64,000 nucleotides of DNA, taken from assembly GCF_016924655.1 (NCBI RefSeq), contig NZ_JAFFJU010000002.1, forward strand, positions 620,001 through 684,000. Reading direction: 5' to 3'. This document shows positions 34,007-42,925 of the stretch, piece by piece. How positions within the stretch are numbered: the stretch's first letter is position 1; each line of letters starts with the position of its first letter. This DNA comes from Sphingomonas arenae (GTDB taxonomy: Bacteria > Pseudomonadota > Alphaproteobacteria > Sphingomonadales > Sphingomonadaceae). The translations under genes were made by a program, and so were the position numbers. The notes beneath the pieces were generated by a model. It ran no database searches and was not told where the DNA came from. It was given only the letters and a program-made list of their open reading frames with translations.

Positions 34007-34933
34007 TCAGGCCCGCGGATGGGCGTTCCGGTAGACGTCCAGCAGGTGGGCCGCGTCGACTCCCGTATAGATCTGCGTCGAGGACAGGCTGGCGTGGCCC
34101 AGCAGCTCCTGGAGCGAGCGGAGATCCGCGCCGCGCGCCAGCAGATGCGTGGCGAAGCTGTGGCGAAGCGCGTGCGGCGTGAGGGTGTCGGGCAAACCCA
34201 GCCGGCGCCGCGCAGCCTGCACTGCACGACGCACCAGGTCGGGATTGAGCGGACCGCCTCGTGCTCCGACGAACAGCGTGCCGTCGCCCCGAACTGGCCA
34301 CGGGCATTGCTTCACATAGTCGTTGATCGCGTCGCGCACCGCGGGGATGAGTGGAACGACCCGCGGCTTGTTCCGCTTGCCCACGATCCGCAGCGTGGAG
34401 CCGAGCGGCAGCACCCGGGCAGTCAGTGACAGCGCTTCGGCGATCCGAAGGCCCGAGCCATAGAGCAGCAGCAGGATGGCGAGGTCCCGGGCTCCGATCC
34501 ATGGTTGGGAGGCACCCTCCCCCGCATCTTCCGCGAGGGCAACCGCGTCGGTCGGAGACGCCGGGCGCGGCAGGGTACGAGGACGGCGCGGCGCGCGGGT
34601 GCGAGGCAACTGCGGCTGCTCGCCCGCATCTTCCGCGGCGAAGGTCAGGAAGGCACGCACGGCGGACAGCTCCCGTGCCGCCGAGGAGGGGCCCAGGCCG
34701 CTTGCCCGCCGATCCGCCAGGAAAGCGCGGAGGTCCGTCGGATCGACGTTGAGGAGAGCATAGCGGCCGATCGACTCGCCGCGATGTCGCCCAAGGAACT
34801 GGATGAACCGGTGTGCCGTCGCGACATAGGCGCGCACCGTGTGAGCACTGCGGCGGCGGTCGTGGGCGAGATGGCCGCCGAACTTGGCGGCCAGGGCCGA
34901 AACGGGTTGCGGGTCTAGGCTTCGCTCATCCAC
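34007..34933 (-). CDS. xerC: Tyrosine recombinase XerC
   Basis: 308 residues from a GTG at 34933. The catalytic residues are visible: R163 in GSGLRIAEALSL, K186 in IVGKRNKPR, H254 and R257 in TPHALRHSFATHLL, H280 in LLGHASLSSTQIYT and nucleophile Y289. The N-terminal SAM-like domain covers 10-110. XerC with XerD resolves chromosome dimers at dif. A loop at 108-125 is Arg/Pro-rich. It overlaps the DUF484 gene by 19 bases in the conserved DUF484-xerC order. The open frame upstream of the GTG is antisense-like and was trimmed. No integrase-type accessory genes are nearby, so a housekeeping role is favoured over a phage integrase. Confidence 0.93.
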   Translation of the reverse strand: MDERSLDPQPVSALAAKFGGHLAHDRRRSAHTVRAYVATAHRFIQFLGRHRGESIGRYALLNVDPTDLRAFLADRRASGLGPSSAARELSAVRAFLTFAAEDAGEQPQLPRTRAPRRPRTLPRPASPTDAVALAEDAGEGASQPWIGARDLAILLLLYGSGLRIAEALSLTARVLPLGSTLRIVGKRNKPRVVPLIPAVRDAINDYVKQCPWPVRGDGTLFVGARGGPLNPDLVRRAVQAARRRLGLPDTLTPHALRHSFATHLLARGADLRSLQELLGHASLSSTQIYTGVDAAHLLDVYRNAHPRA

Positions 34934-35520
34934 CGGCGGATCATAGCCGACAGACTCCGGCCGAGGAACATCAGCAATTCGCTGTTGTGGCGCGCATCCA
35001 GGCTCTGCTGCGCACGCTGTCCGAGCGCGATCAGGCCGCCCGGAGCATCGCCGTCGAGCCGGATCAGCGCTTCCGCCCGGATGAGGTCGCACGCCGGTCC
35101 GAACAGCGGATGTCCGCGCTCCACACCGCGCAGGACGACGCCGTCCACCTGGTCCAGCGATCGTTGCAACAGCGCTGCATCGACCATCTGGACGCCGCCC
35201 GCATCCACCCGAAAGCCGCGATCTCCGACCACAAGGGCCAGAGCAACCGCGTCGAGGCCCAGGATCAGCGGCCACTCCTGAGTTACGACATGGAGCAGCG
35301 CGTCCCAGCTCTCCGCCTCCATCACCGCGACCACGGCGTGGTGAATCGAACTGACCGCACCGGAATGGCCACGCGCAAAGGCTATGAGATCCTGGTTGGC
35401 TTCCTCGGCAGCAGCCACGCGGGCGCGCAGCCGGGCCAGGGCATGCTCTTCGAAGTGGATCACGCGCGCCATGCCAAGGAGTGTACGCGACGGAAGGTTA
35501 ATTTCCAGTGGCGAGGTCAT
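34915..35520 (-). CDS. DUF484 family protein
   Basis: 201 residues. A short basic coiled coil (ARLRARVAAAEEANQDLIAFA) leads into a GAF-like domain, the layout of DUF484 proteins that precede xerC in many proteobacteria. The function is unknown. The ATG at 35520 has GAGAGG upstream; an internal ATG at 35472 (MARVIHF) matches homologue starts but lacks a ribosome site. A hydrophobic C-terminal helix (LLMFLGRSLSAMIRR) ends the protein. Confidence 0.85.
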   Translation of the reverse strand: MTSPLEINLPSRTLLGMARVIHFEEHALARLRARVAAAEEANQDLIAFARGHSGAVSSIHHAVVAVMEAESWDALLHVVTQEWPLILGLDAVALALVVGDRGFRVDAGGVQMVDAALLQRSLDQVDGVVLRGVERGHPLFGPACDLIRAEALIRLDGDAPGGLIALGQRAQQSLDARHNSELLMFLGRSLSAMIRRWMSEA

Positions 35521-35577
35521 GACCTCTCTGTCAGCGCTGACGCGCTAACATCTCCCCCAAAGGGGAAGTAGCTGGAC

Positions 35578-36231
35578 TCACCCGATCTTCTGTCCCGTGG
35601 CTTCCCAGTCCTTGAGGAAGCTGGCGATGCCGTTGTCGGTCAGCGGGTGCTTATAGAGCTGGTGGATGATCTTGGGCGGCGCCGTCATCACGTCCGCGCC
35701 GAGCTTCGCCGCTTCCACGACGTGCATCGGATGGCGGACGCTGGCGACCAGGATCTGCGTGGCGAAGTCGTAATTGTCGTAGATCATACGGATGTCGGCG
35801 ATTAGGTCCATTCCGTTGAACCCGACATCGTCATGCCGGCCGACGAACGGAGAGATGAAGGTCGCGCCCGCCTTGGCCGCGATCAGGGCCTGAGCGGCCG
35901 AGAAGCACAGCGTGACGTTGACCATCGTGCCACCGTCGGTCAGCGCCCGGCAGGCCTTCAGGCCGGCGGACGTGAGCGGAACCTTGATCGTGATGTTCGG
36001 AGCGATAGCGCGCAGGATATCCGCCTCACGCATCATCCCGTCATGGTCCAGCGCGACCACTTCAGCGCTGACCGGGCCCGGGCAGATGGCAGCGATCTCG
36101 CGGATGGTCTCGATGAAGTCGCGTCCGGACTTGTGCACCAGCGTCGGGTTGGTGGTCACGCCATCGAGCAGCCCGGTCTCGGCAAGCTCGCGGATCTCGG
36201 CGATCTCGGCGGTGTCGGCGAAGAACTTCAT
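35578..36231 (-). CDS. fsa: Fructose-6-phosphate aldolase / transaldolase-like
   Basis: 217 residues, the short single-domain class of transaldolases. [16 protein letters not shown] and [20 protein letters not shown] are typical; the Schiff-base lysine is in [15 protein letters not shown], and [13 protein letters not shown] follows. These enzymes form or cleave fructose 6-phosphate, or act as transaldolases. The ATG at 36231 is preferred over the in-frame GTG at 36234. Divergent from the enoyl-CoA hydratase gene across about 60 bases. Confidence 0.9.
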   Translation of the reverse strand: MKFFADTAEIAEIRELAETGLLDGVTTNPTLVHKSGRDFIETIREIAAICPGPVSAEVVALDHDGMMREADILRAIAPNITIKVPLTSAGLKACRALTDGGTMVNVTLCFSAAQALIAAKAGATFISPFVGRHDDVGFNGMDLIADIRMIYDNYDFATQILVASVRHPMHVVEAAKLGADVMTAPPKIIHQLYKHPLTDNGIASFLKDWEATGQKIG

Positions 36232-36292
36232 CACATCGTCCTGGGCTATGGGGCAGTTGCGCGGGCCTTAGCGGCTGGGCACAAGGGCGTCC

Positions 36293-37051
36293 ATGACCGA
36301 GCATGTCCTAGTGGAGCGGCGAGGGCCGCACCTTGCGCTGACGATGAACCGGCCGGAGCGGCGCAACGCGATCACGGTCGCCATGTATGCAGCGCTGGCA
36401 GACGCGATGGAGCAGGCCGCCGGGGACGAGTCGATCCGCGTCATCACGCTCGAGGGCGCGGGCGTGGACTTCACCGGCGGCAACGATCTTGCCGATTTCA
36501 TGAACGCGCTTCCTCAGGACGGAGGCGACATCCCGGTGTGGCGCCTGCTGCGGGCGCTCGCCGTCAATCAGGTGCCGCTGATTGCGGCCGTGCACGGCAA
36601 TGCGGTGGGGATCGGGACCACCATGCTGTTCCATTGCGACCTGGTGGTCGCGGAAGAAGGCAGCCGGTTCGTGATGCCGTTCACGGACCTCGGCCTGGTG
36701 CCGGAGGCGGCGAGTTCGCTGATCCTGCCTCAGCTGGCCGGACGTCGCGTCGCGGCCAAGCACCTCCTGCTGGGCGAACCGTTCGGGGTGGAGGAAGCCG
36801 AGCGCTACGGTCTGGTCAGCCATCGCGCGGGCGCGGGTGAACTGGCAGTCACCCTGGAGCGGGTCGTGCAATCGCTGCTCGCCAAGCCGGCGCAAGCGGT
36901 CCGGCTGACCCAGCGGCTGCTGCGCGGCCATTCGCAGGACCATGTGCTGGAGCGCATGAACTGGGAGAACGGACACTTCTCCGAACGCCTGACCTCCGAC
37001 GAGGTCAGGCAGGCGATCATGGCCTTCTTCGCAAAGCGCGCCAGCGCCTAG
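36293..37051 (+). CDS. Enoyl-CoA hydratase/isomerase family protein
   Basis: 252 residues. The crotonase fold is indicated by LTMNRPERRNAIT, the CoA-binding and oxyanion-hole region FTGGNDLADF, and VAAVHGNAVGIGTTMLFHCDLVVAEEGSRF. Position-specific catalytic Glu are not obvious: the second site reads LGLVPEAAS. It may be a hydratase, isomerase or hydrolase in fatty acid or amino acid breakdown. It ends in the CTAG shared with the convergent TadE gene. Confidence 0.88.
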   Translation: MTEHVLVERRGPHLALTMNRPERRNAITVAMYAALADAMEQAAGDESIRVITLEGAGVDFTGGNDLADFMNALPQDGGDIPVWRLLRALAVNQVPLIAAVHGNAVGIGTTMLFHCDLVVAEEGSRFVMPFTDLGLVPEAASSLILPQLAGRRVAAKHLLLGEPFGVEEAERYGLVSHRAGAGELAVTLERVVQSLLAKPAQAVRLTQRLLRGHSQDHVLERMNWENGHFSERLTSDEVRQAIMAFFAKRASA

Positions 37052-37434
37052 GTCGTGAGGTAAGCGGTCTTCTGCCGAGTCAGCGTGACCGGCGGCAAGC
37101 TGAAGAACAGCAAGTTCGGGGTCATCGTGTAGGTGATCTGCAGATTGACCGTGCCGCCGGTGAGCGGGCGTACCGGATCGCTGATCGTGAAGGTGCCGTA
37201 ACCCATCTTGAACAGCTTGTCCGTCATGCGCTGCTTGATTTGCGCGTCGGTCGGAGACGGCCAGATCGTGGCGAAGCGCGCGCCTTCACCCAGCGCGTGC
37301 TGCATGCCGGCGTCAGAGCCGAACAGCACGCCGAACTGGAAGATGCCCCACATCATCGTGACGAGGACCGGGAACGCCAGTGCGAACTCGGTCGCCGATG
37401 CACCCTCTTCGTTGCGGCGGAGTTTACGGATCAT
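37048..37434 (-). CDS. TadE-family pseudopilin-like protein
   Basis: 128 residues. The N-terminus has the prepilin-like rule G/xxxxEF (NEEGASATEFALAFPVLV) then a hydrophobic helix, as in TadE/TadF minor pseudopilins of Flp pili. The mature region contains FATIWPSP and ends TRQKTAYLTT. The ATG overlaps the upstream TadE-like gene by four bases. No tad secretion ATPase is adjacent. It is the last gene of a three-gene unit. Confidence 0.85.
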   Translation of the reverse strand: MIRKLRRNEEGASATEFALAFPVLVTMMWGIFQFGVLFGSDAGMQHALGEGARFATIWPSPTDAQIKQRMTDKLFKMGYGTFTISDPVRPLTGGTVNLQITYTMTPNLLFFSLPPVTLTRQKTAYLTT

Positions 37435-37901
37435 TGGATCCTCACCGTGGCTGCGCCGGTCAGCGTGTAGGTGTTCGCTGTCCGGTTGTGGAATTTGTAA
37501 TTGAAGAACGGTGTGTAGGTCTTGGTGATGCTGACCGACATGTAACGCGCGTAGTTGGTGCAGGTCGTATAGTACGTCGAGTTCCGGGTACCGTTGCACT
37601 CCAGCCAGAAGTCAGTTGTGACGTTCGTATCCGGAACGCCAGCCGCCGATGCCGCTTCCGTCTTCAGGGCACCCATGGTGGTGGTGTTCCCCGTGGTGTT
37701 CATGCTGAGGATGGCGCGGCCGTTCATCACCTTCTCGACCGCCCTTTGCGCGGCCTGCTCCAGCCGCAGCTTTTCGGAGAAGCCATTGCTGAGATCGATG
37801 ATGCCGATGGTCAGCACGGCCAGGATCGGGGCCGCGAGGGCCAACTCGATCACCGAGGTGCCGCGCTCGTCCGAGCGGAGGCTAGTGATGCGGTGCGCCA
37901 T
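37431..37901 (-). CDS. TadE/TadF-family pseudopilin-like protein
   Basis: 156 residues. The N-terminus reads DERGTSVIELALAAPILAVL, a G/xxxxEL pseudopilin processing site and hydrophobic helix. The extracytoplasmic part is Thr/Asn/Tyr-rich with two Cys pairs (LECNGT and TTCTNY). Start and stop overlap the neighbouring genes, so the three genes are translated as a unit. These proteins are thought to help assemble the Flp fibril. Confidence 0.82.
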   Translation of the reverse strand: MAHRITSLRSDERGTSVIELALAAPILAVLTIGIIDLSNGFSEKLRLEQAAQRAVEKVMNGRAILSMNTTGNTTTMGALKTEAASAAGVPDTNVTTDFWLECNGTRNSTYYTTCTNYARYMSVSITKTYTPFFNYKFHNRTANTYTLTGAATVRIQ

Positions 37902-39154
37902 CAGCCCACGAGCCTCACATGGTGGCCGGTAATATCCGGCGTTCCGCTGTTCGCGGGGCAGTTGTTCAGCAGCTTGGAGTTGCCCATGAAGGTCACGCGG
38001 CGGACGACCAGCTGCACGCAGTTGAACACCAGGCCGGCCGTTCCCGTATATTCCACTTGGGAGTTGGGGAAGTAAAAGGCCCCTTGCAGAGTCGACTGGC
38101 TATTGCCGTTGATCTTGCTGGTGGTCTGGGGTGCACCGCGGTTCTGGTAGAACAGGATGCCCTGGTACGGCTGACCCTCCGTGGGCGCACTTAGGTCGAG
38201 CTCCGCGCCGCCGTTGATGTCGACGGTTCCGGTTCCCGACGCCGGATCATCGGTCAGAACGAACGTGCAGCCGGTGCACTTGATGTGCGCGCTTGAGTTC
38301 ACGTTCATGTCGCCCTTGATCACGTAGACGCCAGGGCTGAACGTCACGTCTCCCTTGAGTGTGAGGTTATTGAAGCAGGTCGGCGTGGTGCCGTCGGACT
38401 GCTTCGCATTGATCGTCGTGACGCTGTTGGGACTATCGCTGAAGTTGTTGCAGCCGGAGTTGGGGATCGGCGGCGGATCGATGTCGGCGAAGGGATCCGG
38501 CTGCGGCAGCGTGAACGGCATCAGGGTCGTGCCGCTGGCCCAGTTGTCGGTGCTGTCCAAACCACCCACAGCGGCGATCGGGGTTGCCTTCACCTGCGAA
38601 CTGCCGAAAGCGATTGCCGCGTCCATCGATACCGAATTGGTGATCATGCCGCAGCCGAAGTCGACGTTCGTGTTACCGCCCGCAGTGATGCCCGTGGAGC
38701 TGGTGTTCTCCAGGCTGACAACGCAGTATTCGCCCGTCTCGATACCGCCGGCGATGGCCGTCGCCTCGATCAGCGGCGCTGTCGACATGAAGAATTTGGA
38801 GAACGGCAAAGCCTGGCGAACGGCTAGCGTGACCTGCACCGGCCGATCCCAGTTGGCTGCGTCAGCCAATGGCGTGACGATCGGATAGCCGGTGGCGAAT
38901 GCGATACCGGTGCGGCTGTTCTTGGCGAGGTCGTTGGTGACCGCCGTGTTGAGATTCTGGCTTGCGAACCGTGCGTAGACGCCGGCGAGCGCCGCGCTAT
39001 CCGCTTGGCGCTGTAGCTGCCGCTTCCACAAGCTCCACTGAATGGTGTCGTTCGCAAGGCCGGCGAAGCCGATCAGCAACGGCATTCCCAGCGCCGCGAT
39101 AATGAGGGCATTGCCCCGCTCGTTGCGAAAAAGCTTCTTCAGAAAGCTCTTCAT
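37901..39154 (-). CDS. TadG-like pilus assembly protein with beta-helix-like C-terminal region
   Basis: 417 residues. The N-terminal NERGNALIIAALGMPLLIGFAGLANDTIQW matches the Flp pilus-assembly TadG-like domain: a single TM helix and a following WKRQLQRQADSAALAG. No von Willebrand A (MIDAS) motif is seen in the rest, unlike many TadG. Instead the C-terminal two-thirds has short repeating strands around LKGDVTFSPGVYVIKGDM and CTGCTFVLTDD, resembling a right-handed beta-helix, with several Cys. I chose the ATG at 39154 (GGAGCGAG upstream) over an extension to 39265. It leads the three-gene unit. Confidence 0.8.
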   Translation of the reverse strand: MKSFLKKLFRNERGNALIIAALGMPLLIGFAGLANDTIQWSLWKRQLQRQADSAALAGVYARFASQNLNTAVTNDLAKNSRTGIAFATGYPIVTPLADAANWDRPVQVTLAVRQALPFSKFFMSTAPLIEATAIAGGIETGEYCVVSLENTSSTGITAGGNTNVDFGCGMITNSVSMDAAIAFGSSQVKATPIAAVGGLDSTDNWASGTTLMPFTLPQPDPFADIDPPPIPNSGCNNFSDSPNSVTTINAKQSDGTTPTCFNNLTLKGDVTFSPGVYVIKGDMNVNSSAHIKCTGCTFVLTDDPASGTGTVDINGGAELDLSAPTEGQPYQGILFYQNRGAPQTTSKINGNSQSTLQGAFYFPNSQVEYTGTAGLVFNCVQLVVRRVTFMGNSKLLNNCPANSGTPDITGHHVRLVG

Positions 39155-39291
39155 CCGCGTCTCGCTCCCACTGCAGGCAGGCGTCCCCGCTTGCTTCAGG
39201 TGCCGGATTACGCGGGTTACGGTGAGCAAATGCTTCAGGAACAGGGTTAACGAAAGCTTCCCCACAAGTTCGAAGGCATCCGGAGCGCTTC

Positions 39292-39319
39292 TTGCAGGCT
39301 GCTGTTATATACCTATAAT
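39292..39319 (+). promoter_or_regulatory. Sigma70-like promoter for the telA operon
   Basis: TTGCAG (39292-39297), a 16-base spacer, then TATAAT (39314-39319) within an AT-rich stretch. The start of transcription would lie near 39326, giving a leader of about 60 bases before the telA ATG. The rest of the 233-base gap (39155-39387) shows no reading frame of interest. Confidence 0.55.
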
Positions 39320-39387
39320 ACAGCTGCGACGCTTGCGCGGAGGATGGCTGGTGGCCATCTTGCCGCTCTGAGCGAAAGGGAGTGAGA

Positions 39388-40590
39388 ATGGCCACGACGA
39401 CCACCGCGACGGAGACCAGGCTGAAGCTCGATCCGCCCGACGTCCTTCAGCCCGTTGCCCCGGCCGAGGCAGCCGGTCTCGTCCCCTTGAAGGACAAGGA
39501 GCGGGATCAGCTCGAGGAGCGGGTGGACTCCTTCGTGAACGACCTGGTTGCGCTCGATGCGAACAGCCCGGAGTTCGGCAAGAAGGTCGACCAGCTGACC
39601 GCCATGGGCCGCAAGGAGATTGCGGAGGCGGCGGGCGCCTCCAATCGCTTCCTCGACCGGCCGGTCAAGGCGATCGACAGCGACACGGGGATTGGCGCGG
39701 ATCTGACGGAGCTGCGTCGGACGGTGGAGGCGCTCGACCCCAAGCGCAACGGCGCCATGAGCCCAGGCCGCAAGCTGTTCGGGCTGATTCCGTTCGGAAA
39801 CAAGATCCAGAACTACTTCCGCCAATACCAGTCCTCGCAGACCCACATCGCGCAGATCCTGGCGCGGCTGCAGTCCGGCAAGGACGAACTGCTGATGGAC
39901 AATGCGGCGATCGACACCGAGCGCGCCAACCTGTGGAAGACGATGCATCGCCTCGAGCAGATGATCCACATTTCCAAGGCGCTCGACGGCAAGCTGGAGG
40001 ACAAGGCGAACGAGCTGGACGCGACCGAACCGGCCAAGGCCAAGGCGATCCGCGAAACGGCGCTGTTCTACACGCGGCAGCGCACCACCGACCTGCTGAC
40101 GCAGATGGCGGTCACCGTGCAGGGCTACCTGGCGCTGGATCTGGTCAAGAAGAACAACGTCGAGCTGGTGAAGGGCGTCGATCGCGCGTCGACGACCACC
40201 GTTTCGGCGCTGAGGACTGCAGTGACGGTGGCACAGGCCCTCACCAACCAGCGGCTGGTGCTGGAGCAGATCGGGGCCCTCAACACCACCACCGCGGGCA
40301 TGATCGATTCCACCGGCGAGATGCTTCGCACGCAGTCGGCCGCGATCCACGAGCAGGCGGCGAGCTCGACCATCCCGCTGGAGACGCTGCAGCGGGCATT
40401 CCAGAACATCTACGATACCATGGACTCGATCGACGCGTTCAAGCTGAAGGCGCTCGAGAACATGAAGCAGACGGTCAACACGCTGGGCAATGAAGTGGAG
40501 AAGTCGCGCGGCTATATCGCCCGGGCCGAGGGTGCCCAGCAGGGCCGGCTGGAAGGCCCATCTGTGCTCAGTCCGCTCGAGGTGAAGTGA
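39388..40590 (+). CDS. telA: Toxic anion resistance protein, TelA family
   Basis: 400 residues, largely helical, with the family hallmarks LDRPVKAI, IPFGNKIQNYFRQYQSSQTHI, then DNAAIDTERANLWKTMHRLEQM. TelA (YaaN/YceH) proteins are linked to tellurite and antibiotic-envelope stress in several bacteria, without a settled mechanism. The ATG at 39388 has AAGGGAG upstream; an in-frame GTG at 39382 is an alternative. The downstream 244-residue gene overlaps by four bases (GTGA), so the two form a pair. Confidence 0.9.
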   Translation: MATTTTATETRLKLDPPDVLQPVAPAEAAGLVPLKDKERDQLEERVDSFVNDLVALDANSPEFGKKVDQLTAMGRKEIAEAAGASNRFLDRPVKAIDSDTGIGADLTELRRTVEALDPKRNGAMSPGRKLFGLIPFGNKIQNYFRQYQSSQTHIAQILARLQSGKDELLMDNAAIDTERANLWKTMHRLEQMIHISKALDGKLEDKANELDATEPAKAKAIRETALFYTRQRTTDLLTQMAVTVQGYLALDLVKKNNVELVKGVDRASTTTVSALRTAVTVAQALTNQRLVLEQIGALNTTTAGMIDSTGEMLRTQSAAIHEQAASSTIPLETLQRAFQNIYDTMDSIDAFKLKALENMKQTVNTLGNEVEKSRGYIARAEGAQQGRLEGPSVLSPLEVK

Positions 40591-41321
40591 GCACGGAGCT
40601 TACCCGCAAGGTCGAGCGCACGCTCGAGATGGTCGAGCGGGTGAACCGCTCGCTGGACGAGAAGGGCGGTGCGGTCGCGGCGCAGCGCCGCCGGGAGCGG
40701 GCAAGGGTAAATCGTGCCCTTGGCCGCCGGGTTGCCGCCATTGGGGTGGCCGTGGGAGTCATCTCCATCCTGACGATCATCGTCGGGCTGATCACCCCGA
40801 TCGGCATCCTGGGCTTCCTGGCCGCCGTCGGCATCGCGATCGGGATCGCCGCGCTGCTCTTCTTCTGGCCGGGCGACGACGCCACCCCGACCGTGCCGCA
40901 GGACGTACCGAATGGCGAGATGGTGCAGCGGTTCGACAGCTATCTCTACAAGACCCGCCGAGCCCTCCCCGCCCCTGCGCAGACCGTTGTCGATGGGATC
41001 AGCGCGGAGCTGGGCACCTTGAAGGCGACGCTGGAGCGGGTCGATCCGCTCGACCCCGATGCGCAGGATGCGCGGCGGTTGATGAGCGTCCACCTGCCGG
41101 GGCTGATCGAGCGCTACGTCAACGTCCCGCCGGCGTACCGCGGCGAACCGGACGCCGAAGGGCTAACCGTCGATCAGCGGCTGGTCGAAGGGCTCGGGGC
41201 TGCCCGATCGGCCTTGGGCGAAGTCGGCGAACGGCTCGCCAAGCGCGACATGGACGCATTCCAGACGCAGGGCCGCTTCATCCAGTCGCGCTACGGTGAG
41301 GGTGGCGCCCCCACGCTCTAG
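40587..41321 (+). CDS. Membrane protein, XpaC-like partner of TelA
   Basis: 244 residues from a GTG. A charged helical N-terminus (about 1-45, many Arg/Glu) is followed by two hydrophobic segments (about 47-92: VAVGVISILTIIVGLITPIG through GIAALLFFW), then a soluble helical domain. In Bacillus the TelA homologue YaaN is encoded beside XpaC, another small membrane protein; the architecture and linkage here are analogous, though direct homology is not shown by motif. It ends in the CTAG shared with the L,D-transpeptidase gene. Confidence 0.7.
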   Translation: MSTELTRKVERTLEMVERVNRSLDEKGGAVAAQRRRERARVNRALGRRVAAIGVAVGVISILTIIVGLITPIGILGFLAAVGIAIGIAALLFFWPGDDATPTVPQDVPNGEMVQRFDSYLYKTRRALPAPAQTVVDGISAELGTLKATLERVDPLDPDAQDARRLMSVHLPGLIERYVNVPPAYRGEPDAEGLTVDQRLVEGLGAARSALGEVGERLAKRDMDAFQTQGRFIQSRYGEGGAPTL

Positions 41322-42610
41322 CTGGCGGACGCAACCCGCAGCTGCGGACCGAACATCTGCGGCATGGCCTGCGCGTCGAAACCGTACGGATCGCCCCGGA
41401 ACACGACGCCATTGGGGCTAGGCGCCACCGTCAGGTAGGTCATGTAGATGGGCACGGGCCGTGGCAGCGGGATGACCTGCTCGGGCTGCGAGCTCGGCTG
41501 GACACCGCGCGGGAAGACCCAGGTGGCGAACCGGCGGTAATCCTGCAGCCGGACGCAGCCGTTGCTGATCCAGCGGTCGGTCAGGTTGAACTTCTCCTTG
41601 AGTGGCGTGTCATGGAGGTAGATGCCGAAGTCGTTCGGCATCTCGAACTTCATCTCGCCCATCGAATTCCACGGACCCGGCTTCTGGCGGACCAGGATAG
41701 TCGGCTCCTTGCGGGCCGACGCGATCGCCCGCCAGTTGATCGTCTTCGGGTCGACCCGTCGCGCGTTGGGACCCCAGTCGGACAGCACCTCGTAATGGAA
41801 CTGCTGGAAGTAGGACGGCCCCATCTCCTTGACCTTCTTGGCGGTCATGCTGCGGATCAGGTCCGGCGGAACGTGCCAGTAAGGGTTCGCCTTGGCGTTG
41901 CGCATCAGCACGGCCATCATCGGCGTCTTGCTCTCCGGCGCGCCGACGATCACCTTCATGCCGTCCACAAGCCGGTCGCGCTGGAACAGGTACGTCTGGG
42001 CCGAGCCGCTATCCACCACAACATAGCGATCGAAGGTACCGGTGGTCGGCAAGCGCCAGGCCCGCTCCATGTTGATCGCGATCCGGCGCGCGTAATAGGT
42101 CGAGCCACGGTTCAGGGACGCGATGGTCGCCCGACCGGCAACTCCGTCGGGGTTCCCGAGGCCATGGACCTGCTGATAGGCGGAGACCAGCTGGGCGACC
42201 CGATCGTCGTAGCCCCCAGCCGCGGGCAGCCCGAGCCGCTGGCGCAGCGCCGCCACGCGCTTGCCGGTCGATCCGCGCTTCAGCGCCGGGCCGGCCGAGA
42301 CCTTGACCTGCGGAAGCCTGCCCCAGCTTGCCTGATATTGCTGCAGCCCCCGTGCAAGGTCGAGGAACATGGGGTTCGGCTGGTTGCGGCGGGAGGCCGC
42401 GGGGTTGAAGATCCGGGCCAGCCAGTTCTGCGGCCGCTGCTTCTTGCGCGCCACGGTGCTCATCTGCGGATCGACGTAGACGAAGTCGATGCCCTGCTTG
42501 ATGGTGCGCGGGACGGCAATGGGTTCATCGCCGCGCGGCTCGGCCGCCTGCGCGGGCGAAAGGGCGACGAGGCTCACCGCAGCAAGGCCGAACATCAGTC
42601 TAACGTGCAC
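41318..42610 (-). CDS. L,D-transpeptidase with peptidoglycan-binding domain
   Basis: 430 residues. A signal peptide ends near SPAQAAEP (about residue 23). A PG-binding-1 domain (about 110-170: LKRGSTGKRVAALRQRLGL through GVAGRATIASLN) precedes the YkuD catalytic domain, with the active-site Cys in DRWISNGCVRLQDYRR and the His in FGIYLHDTP. It forms 3-3 crosslinks or attaches proteins to peptidoglycan in the periplasm. The GTG at 42610 is chosen; an ATG at 42595 is also possible. The long spacing in the YkuD domain is typical of the YcbB/LdtD subgroup. Confidence 0.9.
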   Translation of the reverse strand: MHVRLMFGLAAVSLVALSPAQAAEPRGDEPIAVPRTIKQGIDFVYVDPQMSTVARKKQRPQNWLARIFNPAASRRNQPNPMFLDLARGLQQYQASWGRLPQVKVSAGPALKRGSTGKRVAALRQRLGLPAAGGYDDRVAQLVSAYQQVHGLGNPDGVAGRATIASLNRGSTYYARRIAINMERAWRLPTTGTFDRYVVVDSGSAQTYLFQRDRLVDGMKVIVGAPESKTPMMAVLMRNAKANPYWHVPPDLIRSMTAKKVKEMGPSYFQQFHYEVLSDWGPNARRVDPKTINWRAIASARKEPTILVRQKPGPWNSMGEMKFEMPNDFGIYLHDTPLKEKFNLTDRWISNGCVRLQDYRRFATWVFPRGVQPSSQPEQVIPLPRPVPIYMTYLTVAPSPNGVVFRGDPYGFDAQAMPQMFGPQLRVASAS

Positions 42611-42925
42611 GCTCTCTGCGCCAGCTTTCGCGGCACACTCCCAGGTTGATCGCTATCGTCAACTCCCTTGCAACTGCCCGGTTGCGCGAAGCTGAACGCA
42701 GCGGCACTGGGTCCGCGCGCGAATGTTCACAATGTTCACGGTCACGCCAAGCCCCACCATGCTGCGCGGCTGGGCTGAGAAGGAACATGCGGTGAGCCGC
42801 GGTACGAATTGGAGCAGGCGAAATCCTACTGTTCAAGGGTGATGCGAACGTCCGCCGGGGGGAAGCAGAGATGCGCCATGGGCTCATTCCGGCTCAGCTC
42901 GCCTCGGGTGCTCCGCCCTACCTGC
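42611..42925. other. Intergenic stretch without a gene
   Basis: I see no convincing coding frame on either strand in these 315 bases. The notable element is a tandem 9-mer AATGTTCAC at 42722-42730 and 42731-42739 followed by GGTCAC, which could be an operator or chance. The region marks the change from the high-GC ldt gene to the lower-GC small-gene island. Confidence 0.5.

Noticed and set aside
34007-34933. XerC considered as an integrase marking a prophage or island
   Set aside because: DUF484-xerC linkage and sequence fit the chromosomal dimer-resolution enzyme; no attachment-site repeat or phage gene is adjacent.
42600-42887. 95-codon open frame in the gap after the L,D-transpeptidase
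   Set aside because: Arg/Ser/Ala-rich, crosses the start of ldt, has no ribosome site and no family.
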